A stretch of DNA of 64,000 nt. It comes from Raffaelea ambrosiae. Taxonomy: Eukaryota; Ascomycota; Sordariomycetes; Ophiostomatales; Ophiostomataceae. Made by a program: the position numbers and the translations under genes. Shown piece after piece: positions 1 through 9,980 of the stretch. The notes beneath the pieces are model-generated. The model was not told the DNA's origin. It saw only the letters and a program-made list of their open reading frames with translations, and searched no databases. How positions within the stretch are numbered: the first letter of the stretch is position 1; each line of letters begins with the position of its first letter. The stretch spans positions 62,001-126,000 of the forward strand of contig PCDI01000010.1 in NCBI GenBank assembly GCA_002778195.1, given 5' to 3'.

Positions 1-1468
1 CGTGGACCGAAGACGTGTGCAGTCGCGGCAGCCGGCCGTCCCAGAGCAGCGGCTGTCGGTCGTGCTCATCCATGGTCCCCTGCCCGCCGCCCACGCCGCC
101 GGGTGTCCAGCGCGCGATGGCCATCTGCAGCTCGACGGCCTCGGCGACCAGGCCGGGCGGGTTGAGCACGTGCTCTTCGGGATCGTGGCGGTGGTGGTGG
201 GGCGGATGTGGTTGCTGTGTGCCGTGGCCGTGGCCGTGGACGGTTCTGTTTGTTGTTGTGGCTGCTGTCGTCTGGGAGCACACGCGGTTCACCAGGTCGG
301 CCACGCGTCCAATGAGCGGGAACAGAGAGGCGGCCATGCCCATGAGCGGGTCGACGTGCAGGTCGACATGCAGGGCCGTGGCGGCGGCGGGTGCGGCCGT
401 GGTCGGCGTCGGAGGCCGGGGTAGGAGGGGCTGTGGCTGCGGCTGTGGCTGCGGCTGTGGCTGCGGCGGCTGCGACTGGGACTGGGACTGGGACTGGGAC
501 TGGGACTGGGATGGCAACGGCCCTGTTGTCTGTGTCGACCGTGCCGGCGGCGGCTCGAGCAGACGCCGACAGGCGGTCATGAACGTGGTGTCGACCTTGT
601 GCACGCCGCGGCAGGTGAAGCGGGTGATGACGTCCATGTAGATCCAGGTGTTGGCCAGCAGACGCAAAAAGGCGGCTTCGCGGGTGCACGCGGACGACGG
701 CCCCGCCCGCGCGACGCGCTGGTGGTGGTACCGCGTCAGGGCCTGGTGCAGCAGGCTCTTGGCGCTCTTGACGAAGCGGATGCCCGTCGAGGACCGCGGG
801 TAGTACCACGTCTGGGCAAAGCCGAGGAAGAGCGTCACGGCCAGCGCCACCTCGAGACGCATGCCGCCGGCCGTGGCGGGGTGGTCGTCTTCGTGCACCC
901 CGTACAGCTGCTGGATGCTGGTGTTGAGGTGCCGCAGCCCGCGGGCCCGGAACTGCGGCGACCGGTTGGCGTCCTGAAAGCAGGTCATGGCGGCGATGGC
1001 GTGGTAGAGGGCGGCGTGGTCCTGGGCCAGCGGCCAGACGATGCGGCGCCACGGGTTGCCGGCGGCGCCGTCGCGGATGCACAGGACCTCGCAGATGCGG
1101 CCGTTGAACAAAAAGGCAATGTGCTCGGGGCTGCCGGTATGCGGGCGCGGCTGCGGGTAGAGGGCAAACGGAGGAGAAGCAGGGGGAGGAGGAGGAGGAG
1201 GAGGAGCAGGAGGGAACATGCCGGGAAGGATGCGGCTGCTGCTGCTGCTGCTGCTGCCTCTGCCGTCAAGATTGTTGCCATACAACGACGGAAACGAGGA
1301 CACATGGTTGCCACCACCACCACCACCACTACCCCCCGACAACCCGTGCAGACCGGCCATGCTGACGGCGGGCGACGAGGGCGGCACCATGGTGGACCCG
1401 GCGGCGGCGACAGCATCGTCCAGCGGCATGGGCCAGGCGGTGGCGACAATGTCGTGGATGTGGTTGTT

Positions 1469-1500
<32 letters not shown>

Positions 1501-2489
1501 TGTTGTCCTCCCCCACGATGGCCCGCCCCTCCTCGCCATGATAAGGAGGATGGTGAGGATCGTCATCCTCCTCACCGCTGCCGACGCTCGGTCCCAGAGG
1601 ATCCAGGTCCATGGCTTCGTGCATGGTCAGCGGCAGCATGGGACCGATTCCCAGCGACGGCGGCATGTCGGCAAAGAACATGTCCAGGTCGGCCATCGAG
1701 TCGTTTGGTCCGAGCGTGATGTCGGCCAGCATGCTGGCCGAGCTGCTGGACATGGTTGTCGGCGGCATGGTCCCGGAGGTCCTGGATGCGGTGTCCGTCC
1801 TGTGTGGCTCCTGGTGGTCCGTCTGCGGGTGGCCATTGCGTGCTGCTGATGACGAGGCGGATGCGGATGGCACAAATGCGGATGACGTCGACAACAGGCT
1901 GGTCGATGCTGGCCTGCCTGGCGGTGCTGGTCTTCTGCTGCTGGTGGTGGTGCCAGTGCGACCGGTCCTCGACGACAGCGTCGGCTGCTCAAACTCCTTC
2001 CATCGCAGGTCCTTGCTGTAGCCGCCGCAGGCGACCCGGCGCCGGGTGCACTGCTGGCAGGCCGGCTTGGTCTCGTCGCACTTGCGCCGTCTGGCCTTGC
2101 AGGTCACGCATCCTGGATGTGGTCAGCACGGTTCCGAACGTCCGCGTGCGATCGTTCCTCCGCTTGCGTCCATCTGTCCATCTGTCCATCTCTCGCTGGA
2201 AAAGACGAGCAAAAACAAAGAAAAGGGGAGGGGGGCTTCACAAAGACCAACCGTTTCGGCTCTTGGTGTGTCTGTACACGGGCACCGGCTCTCCTCGCGG
2301 TGTGCCTGCAACAGCCTGCGTCGGTCCGTGCCTTGTCTGCGCATCCCAGTTCGTGGTTGAGTGTGCAGCCACGGTGGGAGCGTGGGCCATGTTTCCCGGG
2401 GCGGGGGCGACTCTGGGCAGGAGAGGCCAGGAATGCGAAGAGGACGGAGAAGAAAGAAGAGATGGCGGCGGCGGAGGACCCGTAGGCAT
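1..2489 (-). CDS. Zn2Cys6 transcription factor, C-terminus beyond left edge
   Basis: Fungal binuclear-cluster regulator, presumably nuclear and DNA-binding. Exon 1 is 2252-2489 and exon 2 runs from 2112 off the left edge. The intron (2113-2251) has a GTTGGT donor and a CTGAC branch before CCAG. Joining them gives the canonical lead SRNG-CVTC and a perfect C-x2-C-x6-C-x6-C-x2-C-x6-C cluster, coded around 2030-2110. The exon 2 frame stays open to base 1. After the cluster come long low-complexity stretches: an Asp run at 1463-1500, Gly and Pro runs, and Ser-Gln and Pro-Gln repeats at 425-515. The motif TWIYMDVITRF near 620-650 is typical of the Fungal_trans_2 (DUF3468) middle domain. The first ATG at 2489 was taken as start; a later ATG (about 2390) is possible. 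Targets cannot be told from sequence; it lies about 0.9 kb from the Rieske-type genes. Confidence 0.8.
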
Positions 2490-3421
2490 TTCCCTTTCTT
2501 GCGGGGGAGCGTGAGATTATCGTGGGCTTGGTGTTCTCCCCACGTTTTTCTTGGTCGGCCCTCGGTGGTGGTCTCCACGTCACGAAACCATTAACTAATG
2601 GATTGTATTTTTTAATTTTTTTATTATTTTTGCTTTCCCCTCTACGGACGCCCGCTAGGCTCCGCAGCAAAGTCACCAGAGAGCAGGAGAAGGTGAAAGC
2701 AGCTGCGCATCTTGTTCTGTGGCTGGGCTCCTCAGTTCGTCCAGGTTGGGGGTGTGTGTTTTTTTTGTCGCGATTCTCTTGTGTTGGAATCGCCGGCTCG
2801 CGTGTGTGTTTGGACAGCCACGAACAGACGGGGATTCGGTCCTGGATGCCTCGATGGATGTCCAGCGTGCCCTGGTCGTGGACGACGATAAACGGGGTCG
2901 TCGTGTCGGGAAAAAGTGCTGTTCGCAGACTAGTGGCGCATCTGGCGGGCCAATGGCCGTCTGGGCATATTCGGCACACCGATAACGGTCCCAGATCCAG
3001 TCCCAGCCGATGCTGGTGCCCTGTCTCCCTTGCAGATCCAGACGCAGCTGCCCGATGACACGGCATTCGCCTCCATGACGCAGCCGACACAGACTAGGTG
3101 GCTTGGTGGTATCTCTGTTGCATTATTCATCCTTCTATCGGTGCTACGTTGGAATCAGACGGGAAGATATCAAGAACCGTCCGGCCGTCTTTTTGCTGTC
3201 TCCCATGCCCTCTCTCCTGCAGGCTGCTTCTGCAGTCTTCATGCAGTCTTGTCCTGTCTTTCCCCTTCTGTCGCATCCCAGACAAATCAGACAACACGGC
3301 GGCAGTTGCCGATGCACGCCCGCCAGCCCCAACTAGCTCGTTGAATCAAACACGCAGAGAGAAAAAAAGATAAAAAAGAAAAAAGGAAAAAAAGACGCTC
3401 GCTTGATACCAGCAAAAAACA
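2490..3421. other. Intergenic, no gene seen
   Basis: Upstream region of the regulator on the left and 3' flank of the minus-strand oxygenase gene on the right. An open frame exists on the minus strand here but has leader-like composition and no recognisable domain. Adenine-rich stretch at 3353-3395. Confidence 0.5.
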
Positions 3422-4712
3422 TTAGGCGGCAGCTGCATCCACCACCTGCACACTGTTCGCCTCCCTGGCAGGCTGGTCACGGGCTGCCTTCTCCCTTTCT
3501 TCTTCAAACTGTGCCGCACACATTTCCAAGACACGGCTTTGGTAGTCTGTCACGGTTAGCTGGGCCAAGAACGAGAATGCCTGCCAAGACGTCGAGAAAC
3601 ATGGAGACAAAGGATCAAAAAGGATCAAAAAGGATCAAAAAAGGATCAAAAAAGGAGCACAACGGAACACAACGGAACACAACGGAACACAACCCCAAAC
3701 ACTTACACGCGACTCCGTTCTCCTTGTTCGGGTTCAGAATCCCCTCCGTGTACACGCCCACGTCCAGGTTCTCCTGCGCCTTCTCGCACAGCTCGTGGTC
3801 CTCGATCGCCACCGTGCGCGCAAACTTGAAATACGTCTCAAACGCGTCCGAGCCCTCGGGCGCCACGTGGTGGTAGTCAAAGTCCATGCGCGCCCGGCTG
3901 GGGTCGGCCGACGGGCACGCCCGGAACGACGACATGCCGCCGCCGTAGAGGTTGAGCGTCGAGTTGGGGAAGAAGTACAGGAACAGCCCGTCGTTGGGCT
4001 TGTCGCTGGCCGCCAGGTGCTGCGAGTAGTTGTGCCGGTTGAGCACGCGGTACGTCACAAACGTGTACACCTTGGCGAAGCTGGGGTGCGCATAGGGGCA
4101 GTGCAGGCACTCCTGGAAGCCGTCGATCATCGTCTTCCAGTTGTAGCGGCCCGCGTAGTCCAGGTGCCGCCGGTGCGTGAACTGCATAAAGTCCACGTCG
4201 CCGATCAGCGCCTCCAGCCCGGGGAAGAACGCGTCAAAGCTGACCGTGGCGTCCGACAGCGTCACGAAGAGGAGTCCCGTCCGTGTCAGGTGGCACCGCG
4301 CCTCCGAGCCCTGGGCCTGTGTCAGCGGAGTCCCCTGGCAACACAGCGGCACACGCGAGGGGGAGCCTCAGCATGGGGCGGCCCCGTCGTACGGGGTCCC
4401 CAGCAGGAACAACGTACGTCTTCCGCGTAGTACACCTTGGTGCTGCGCCAGTCGTCCGTCTCCCGCCGGACAACCAGCTGGACCTGGGCCAGCTCGTAGC
4501 TGTAGTCCTGGCCCACAAGGGGCCACCGCACAGCAGCACCCAAGAGCATCCACGACTGTTTGGACGTCAGCAAAGCATTCTCGCGGAACACACCACCGTC
4601 TCCGTCCTCGCTCGTGGACGCGCACCTTCAGAAACACGGCCCGTCGTTCCAGGTCGTAGATGGCCTTGCTCGTATACCACGAGGCCGGCAGAGTCGTCGG
4701 ACAGGATGCCAT
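3422..4712 (-). CDS. Rieske-oxygenase-like catalytic subunit lacking the Rieske centre
   Basis: Predicted protein of 325 aa from four exons: 4626-4712, 4418-4555, 3707-4334 and 3422-3546. All junctions keep frame; donors include GTACGT and GTAAGT, with GCTGAC and GCTAAC branches. The N-terminus (MASCPTTLPASW) and the following strands resemble the start of choline-monooxygenase-type ring-hydroxylating oxygenases. The C-terminal half is a START-like catalytic domain with a good mononuclear iron site: NWK at 140-142, His153 and His158 in HCPYAH, and a likely third ligand Asp254. The usual C-x-H and C-x2-H Rieske ligands, normally about 60 residues before this domain, are absent: residue 75 passes straight to residue 76 across an 83-nt intron too small to hide them. 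Family members are usually around 400 aa. Reaction and substrate are unknown. Transcribed divergently from the Rieske-bearing gene at 5745-7316. Intron 3 contains short tandem repeats. Confidence 0.82.
3606..3692. repeat. Two short tandem repeats inside an intron
   Basis: Within the third intron (3547-3706) of the oxygenase-like gene, an AGGATCAAAA-type 10-11 nt unit is repeated about four times (about 3612-3654), followed by AACGGAACAC repeated three times at 3661-3690. The splice sites lie outside the repeats. Confidence 0.85.
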
Positions 4713-5744
4713 GACTTTTGCGGCACGTTTTCTGAGTCTTGTTCCCAATGGCGGTTGCCTGTGTGGCAAAAGGTCTGTCGGCGAAATGCGGTCACTTGGC
4801 AATGTCCAGCAGCAACACCCACTCTCGGGACGATCTTGATGGGGAGCCTCTTCGTTCAGATACGAGCCCAAGATATACTCACCGGCATCTCTATCGTTTG
4901 CCCAGAGAAAAAAGGGTCGCCTCCCCTTTCCGTATCTCTTGACCGACTCCTTGCTTGTGTGTGCGCTGTGTCGGCCTTCTTTTCTAGGGAATCCAATCCG
5001 CCCAGCCATCTCCAACCAATGGCACACGGTGAGTATATCGTGAAGCTTGGTGTCAATGTGTGAGTCAACCATGCCAGGGAGGTCCGAGGCTGGGACCGAA
5101 TGTACGTTTTGGGCAATGTGATCCCTTGCTTGGCCTCCTTTTTCCGCTCTGCCATCTCACGATAGTTGCGTTTCCGTCACGTTCCCGCTGCCCGTCTGGG
5201 TCCACACCACCTCCCTGGCCCTCTATCTGCGCTCTAAATTGTAGTTATAGACTAACAGCGTAGATCAAGAGATACGATGCCGGACGGTGTGGCCGCCCTG
5301 CCTGTCCTTTCCCAGCCATGCTATTGGTCGGCGGGGTCCCTTGTAAGCAACAGTGCGTCCAATCGGCGAAGGACGACCAGAGGGACCGACTTTCCCTTTT
5401 GGGCATTCCTAAACGCCCTCTTCTTTGTCAGGGCCGGCGCGTCGCGGAGCCCACGCACGCCCCAGTCTGGACGGCCCCCATCGGTCCCTCTCTGTTCATC
5501 GGCGAGCTGTACATGCGTTGCCGGAGGTGTGCGCGGGCTTCGGAAGGCGTCTATATAGCAGTAGATTTCGCATGTGGGCGTGCGGATAATATATGATTTC
5601 TGGCCAGGCAGCAGGCATTCATGTGCACTGTGCATTCATGCCGTCCTTGCCCATCTCCTCCCATTTTCTGGTCCCTCTACTAGTTATATCATTCTTGATT
5701 GTCCAACAATTCGACTTCGAGAGCAGAAGCACGTATCCGAGACC
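4713..5744. promoter_or_regulatory. Shared divergent promoter region of the Rieske-type pair
   Basis: About 1.0 kb between two start codons facing away from each other, so it must hold both promoters. I see no gene in it. A run ACTAGTTATATCATTC near 5680 and TCTATATAGC near 5552 are possible AT-rich core elements for the plus-strand gene; this is weak. Confidence 0.5.
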
Positions 5745-7316
5745 ATGTTGGCCCTGGTCGACCTCCCCACGAACTCGCTCGGTTTTGTTTGCGTCCCCTT
5801 GGTGGTCGCGGCCGTCCTGGTGTGTCTATATGCCGCGAGGACGTCGAGGACATCGGGTCGGACCACGCAGGCAGTCGCGCCTTCGGCTGCCGTGGCCGAC
5901 TCGAAAGCTGCACTGCCCAAGGGATGGTGGACCGATTCTTCGCTGTTTCAGCTTGAGCGTCGAGCGATTTTCAGCAAGGCAAGTCCTCCGCAGAATTCGG
6001 GGGGGGGGATCCCAGAGTAATAGGATCCCTTCAAAGCAAAGCGTCTTCTCACTAATCAACCCAGACTTGGATCTGCGTCAGCCACCGCAGCCGCTTTGTC
6101 AAGCCCGGCGACTATGTCGCCCAGGACATTGCCGGCTTCCGCGTGTTCTTGATCCTGGGCCAGGACGGCATCGTGCGGGCCTTCCACAACGTCTGCCGCC
6201 ACCGGGCCTACCCGGTCGCGCGCAAGGCCGCCGGGTCGGCGACGGTGCTCGGCTGCCGGTACCACGGCTGGAGCTACAACACGCGCGGCCACCTGACCAA
6301 GGCGCCGCACTTTGACCAGGTCGAGGGCTTCGCCAAGGAGGACAACGGGCTGTTTGAGATTGCCACGCAGGCCGACCGCCGGGGGTTCCTGCACATCAAT
6401 ATGAGCCGCGACGAGGGGGCGAACACAAACGAGACCAAGCCCGCGGCCGAGGTGGCGGGCCGGCCGGTCTCGATCGACGCCCAGAGCTCCCGGTTTGTGC
6501 ACAGCTGGGAAGGCAAAGGACAGTTCAACTGGAAGGTCGTGGGTAGGTTCTTTTCTCTCGTCACTTTCTTGCTCGTAGAAACAGCCCTCGGCTGCCTTGT
6601 TTTCCTTTCTTCCAACTCTTGTCTCCTAACAAAACAGTCGACCAACAGGACGGCTTCGAGTCGCACCGGGCGGCCTTTGCGGGGGCCACGCCGAGCCGTG
6701 GACTGACGCACAGCCTCCTCTCCGTCTGCGGCGTGCCGGCTGCCATGGGCCAGCTGCAGTTCTCCCTCCTGACAACCGTGCACACCAGGGCCGGCAGCCC
6801 CTTCTGGTACCAGATCACCTACTCGCCCGACTCGGCCCGGCAGACCACGGTGCGGTGCGACGTGTACACGACGCAGAAGAGGCCGTGGGCGCTTGCGGGC
6901 GCTGCGCAGGAGCAGCTGGAGCAGCACATGCAGTCTCTGGTGCAGTCGCACGAGCGCACGTATACCGAGCTGGTCAGCCTCCAGACGACAGCACCGGCCG
7001 TGGGCGAGAAAAACGGCATGTTTCTTGTTCCTTGTTCTTTGCTCTCTGCATCGAATGCTAACAACAACTAGACGGCTATATCCAGCTCGCTGGCCTCGTG
7101 CAGGCCCATCGCAAGACCGAGCGCATGGAAGGCCGCGAGATCTACCCGGCTGCTGTGCAGCAGTGCCGCAGCTCTGCATTTGCCCAGGCCGAGAGCAGTA
7201 TGTGTACTCCTGTCCTGGTCTTCTCCACCTGCATGAACAAGAGGCTAACCGTTTTTTTGTTCCTTGTAGTCTGTCAGGCCATCTCTTGCGGTGCAAGCAG
7301 CAAGCTAGATTGGTGA
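5745..7316 (+). CDS. Membrane-anchored Rieske [2Fe-2S] protein with degenerate oxygenase domain
   Basis: Predicted 420 aa from five exons: 5745-5978, 6065-6542, 6638-7015, 7072-7197 and 7270-7316. Frame is preserved throughout. Introns 1 and 3 have GC donors (GCAAGT, GCATGT); introns 2 and 4 have GT donors. Residues about 13-33 form one hydrophobic membrane segment. A complete Rieske site follows: Cys122-x-His124 and Cys142-x2-His145 in CRYHGWSY. The rest aligns in order with choline-monooxygenase-type oxygenases (FNWKVVVD), but where the family has the two iron-binding histidines in E-C-x-H-C-x3-H the sequence reads GFESHRAAFAG, so the mononuclear site is not intact. It should carry electrons but is unlikely to oxygenate on its own. 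The neighbour at 3422-4712 has the opposite set of centres. Confidence 0.85.
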
Positions 7317-8068
7317 AAAGGCATCCTGCACCCAAATTGCGCAGTTCATACTCTTTTTGTTCTTGCCTTCTTTGGAAGTTCAAGTTTCTATTCGTTAGTC
7401 TGTTTCTTGATTTTCTTTGCTTGCCTTGCCTTATAAATCCAACAAAGTGTATGAATTTGTTACTTGGCAATTGAATGCGAAGAGAGTCTGCTATGTGAAG
7501 GAGCAATTCATATCGTCCCGGGCAGGGGGTGCAAAGCGAACGACGGGCTAGTCGGACGACAGTAGGAAGGAAGAGATTGGGATTTACGAGATGTTTGTTT
7601 TTGGTCTTTGTTTCTGTGTTTAGACCGTACGATAATAGAGAATCATGATATTGGGTTTTTTTTTGTTTTTTTTTACTGGAAAGTCCCTCCCCTTTTCACC
7701 CAAAACCGTAAGCACTCCTTTTTGTCGTCTGTGTATTTTTTATTTTTGGTTTCCGGTTTCTAATTGTTGGAACGGGCGGGAAGGGGAGGGCTTCCTCTGG
7801 TTTGTTATGTTCCATCACGACGGGCATTTACAATGCTTGCACGTTTTTGGGCGGGCTTTTTGACTGATGTCACGAACCTCACATAGGCAAACAAGACAGA
7901 AAACATCGACGGCTTCGTACGCGCGGGACCCGGAGAGGGAAGCACCAAGAAACAGCAGTTCCCTGTGCGTGTTTCCTTTCCCGTTCTGCCGAGAAGAGAG
8001 CAAAGCCACCTCTTCTTTCCCTCCTCTTCCTGCCTTTCCGCTCTCTCGACCAAACTCTCGGGGTTCTT
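7317..8068. other. Convergent 3' region, no gene seen
   Basis: Between the 3' ends of the Rieske protein (+) and the permease (-). T-rich runs near 7650-7670 fit terminator or 3'UTR sequence. No open frame with recognisable features. Confidence 0.5.
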
Positions 8069-8364
8069 TTAACCAAAGAGAAAGTCCAGACCCTTTTCAA
8101 ATACGGTCCTACGGAGACGATGGCACACGGGTAAGTCATTGGTGTCCGGGTCAGCGGGGAGGGGAGGACGTACTTGGGCGGCGTGGGCACGTATTCGCGC
8201 TCGTACTGCTCGAGCGCCGGCTGGTCGCGGCGGAAGTCGATCTTGCGCGGGTCTTGGAATTTGGTCCTGCGAATGAGCTTGTAGCCCACAAACAAGACGG
8301 GGAAGACGAAGACCATTGTGTATCTGGGCGGTGTCAGCACGTCGACAACAACAACAAGGACAAG

Positions 8365-8399
<35 letters not shown>

Positions 8400-9980
8400 G
8401 AGGAAAACAGAGCAAGAGAAAACAAGGATAGCAAACACGGGGCAAGCGTACGAAAACAAAAAATCGGGCACGTTCCAGTAGCCTTCGAGGGGCAGAAACA
8501 CGGTGTAGCCGCCGACAAAGACCATGACAAAGGTGCCGATCAGGCCGTAGTACGCGCAGAAGGGCATCCAGTAGGCCTTGTAGGGCAGCGAGTCGCGGCT
8601 GATGCCCTGGGCCTTGAGCGCGCGGTGGAAAAAGATGTAGGTGATGCACATGGTCGAGAAGTTGAGCAGCTGCGACGCCGTCACCAGCGACACGAACCAG
8701 TTGAGCACCTCGGCCGTGTTGGCCGACAGCTGCAAAAACGCCAGCAGGGTGATGAGCAGGGCGGCGGTGACGCAGTAGATGGGCACGCCGTTCTTGGTGC
8801 ACTTGATGAGGAAGCGCGGCGCCTTGCCGTCGAGGGCGAGGCCGTAGAGCGAGCGCGACGCGCAGTAGACGTACGAGTTGCCGGCCGAGAAGGCCGACAG
8901 CAGCACGACGGCGTTGACAATGTGCGGCAGCACGGCAATGTTGAGGCGGTTCATGGCGACGACGTAGGGCGAGGCGGCGGCGCCGGGCTCGCCGTTGGTG
9001 AAGGCGGCGGTCATCTCGGCGTCGTTGTAGGGCACGAGGATGCCGACGCACAGGGAGCCGAGCGAGAAGAAGGTGGTCAGCCGGTAGAAGACGGCGTTGT
9101 AGGCCCGGGGCAGCACCACGCGCGGGTTCTCGGACTCGCCCGCGGCCATGGACACGTAGTCGGGGCCGGCAATGGTGAAGGAGGCCTGGATGAGGCACTG
9201 CAGGAAGCCCAGCCAGCGGCCCAGGCTGCCCTCGTAGTACAGCTCCGTGAAGGCGCCCGGGTTCTTCCAGTAGCGGAACCCAAAGGCGTCGTGGTGCGGG
9301 TTGCCGCCGACCATGACGATGAACGTGAAGACGATGAGGCCGACAATCAGAATGACCTTGCCCACCGCCGACCAGAACTCGGCCTCGCCGTACCACTTGA
9401 CGGCCAGCAGGTTGATCAGCGCATACAGGCCGATGATGATGATGATCACGGCGACCGTGGGCACCTTGTCCGTCCAGAAGTGGATGATCAGGTTGCAGGC
9501 CGTGACCTCGAACGGCACCAGCACGGCCTCGAACACGAAAAAGTTCCAGCCGGCGGCGAAGCCGAGGGCCTCGTCGACGTAGCGGCCGGCAAAGCGGATA
9601 AAGGGCGACGAGATGGGACAAAACGTCACCATCTCGGCCATGCACATGGTGACGGCGAGAATAAAGGTGCACCAGACGGAGAAGGCAATAAACAGGCTGC
9701 CGGGGCCGCCGTTGAGCAGGCCCTTGCCGATCTGGACGTACAGAGCCGTGCCGATGGTGCCGCCAATGCCAATCAGCTGGATGTGGCGCGACTTGAGCGT
9801 GCGGTGGGTGGCATCGTAGCGCATGCTGGACGTCGACCCGGCCAGGCTGGTCGGGCGCGACGACACAAAGGCGCCGCCATCCTTGTTGTCGGCATATCCA
9901 GAGCCGTCTTTGTCGCCGATGGACTTCTCGGGGTCGGAGTCCCCGGGCGGGCCGAAGGGGTGGATGTCCTGGGAGGCCAT
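8069..9980 (-). CDS. Amino-acid permease (APC superfamily, fungal AAT type)
   Basis: Predicted 572 aa plasma-membrane transporter from three exons: 8452-9980, 8174-8323 and 8069-8108. Donors are GTACGC and GTACGT, and both junctions keep frame. After a hydrophilic, cytosolic N-terminus of about 65 residues, the motif HIQLIGIGGTIGTALYVQIG starts transmembrane segment 1. About twelve hydrophobic segments follow, with YCASRSLYGLALDGKAP in the conserved loop near segment 8. The C-terminus EQYEREYVPTPPK is typical of fungal members. The family imports amino acids, and some relatives take up carnitine or polyamines (Agp2); substrate cannot be assigned here. Intron 1 (8324-8451) holds a CAACAG tract. 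A long antisense frame over this gene is a by-product of its GC-rich third positions. Confidence 0.92.
8364..8400. repeat. CAACAG/CAG repeat inside permease intron 1
   Basis: AGCAACAGCAACAGCAACAG-type hexamer, about six units, within the intron at 8324-8451. Confidence 0.85.

Noticed and set aside
1440..1510. Repeat tracts as a CRISPR-like array
   Set aside because: Simple trinucleotide runs inside a fungal coding exon, without spacers.
2104..3090. 328-codon minus-strand frame upstream of the first regulator
   Set aside because: Does not connect in frame to the zinc cluster; the SRNG-CVTC junction in another frame is far better. Leader-like sequence.
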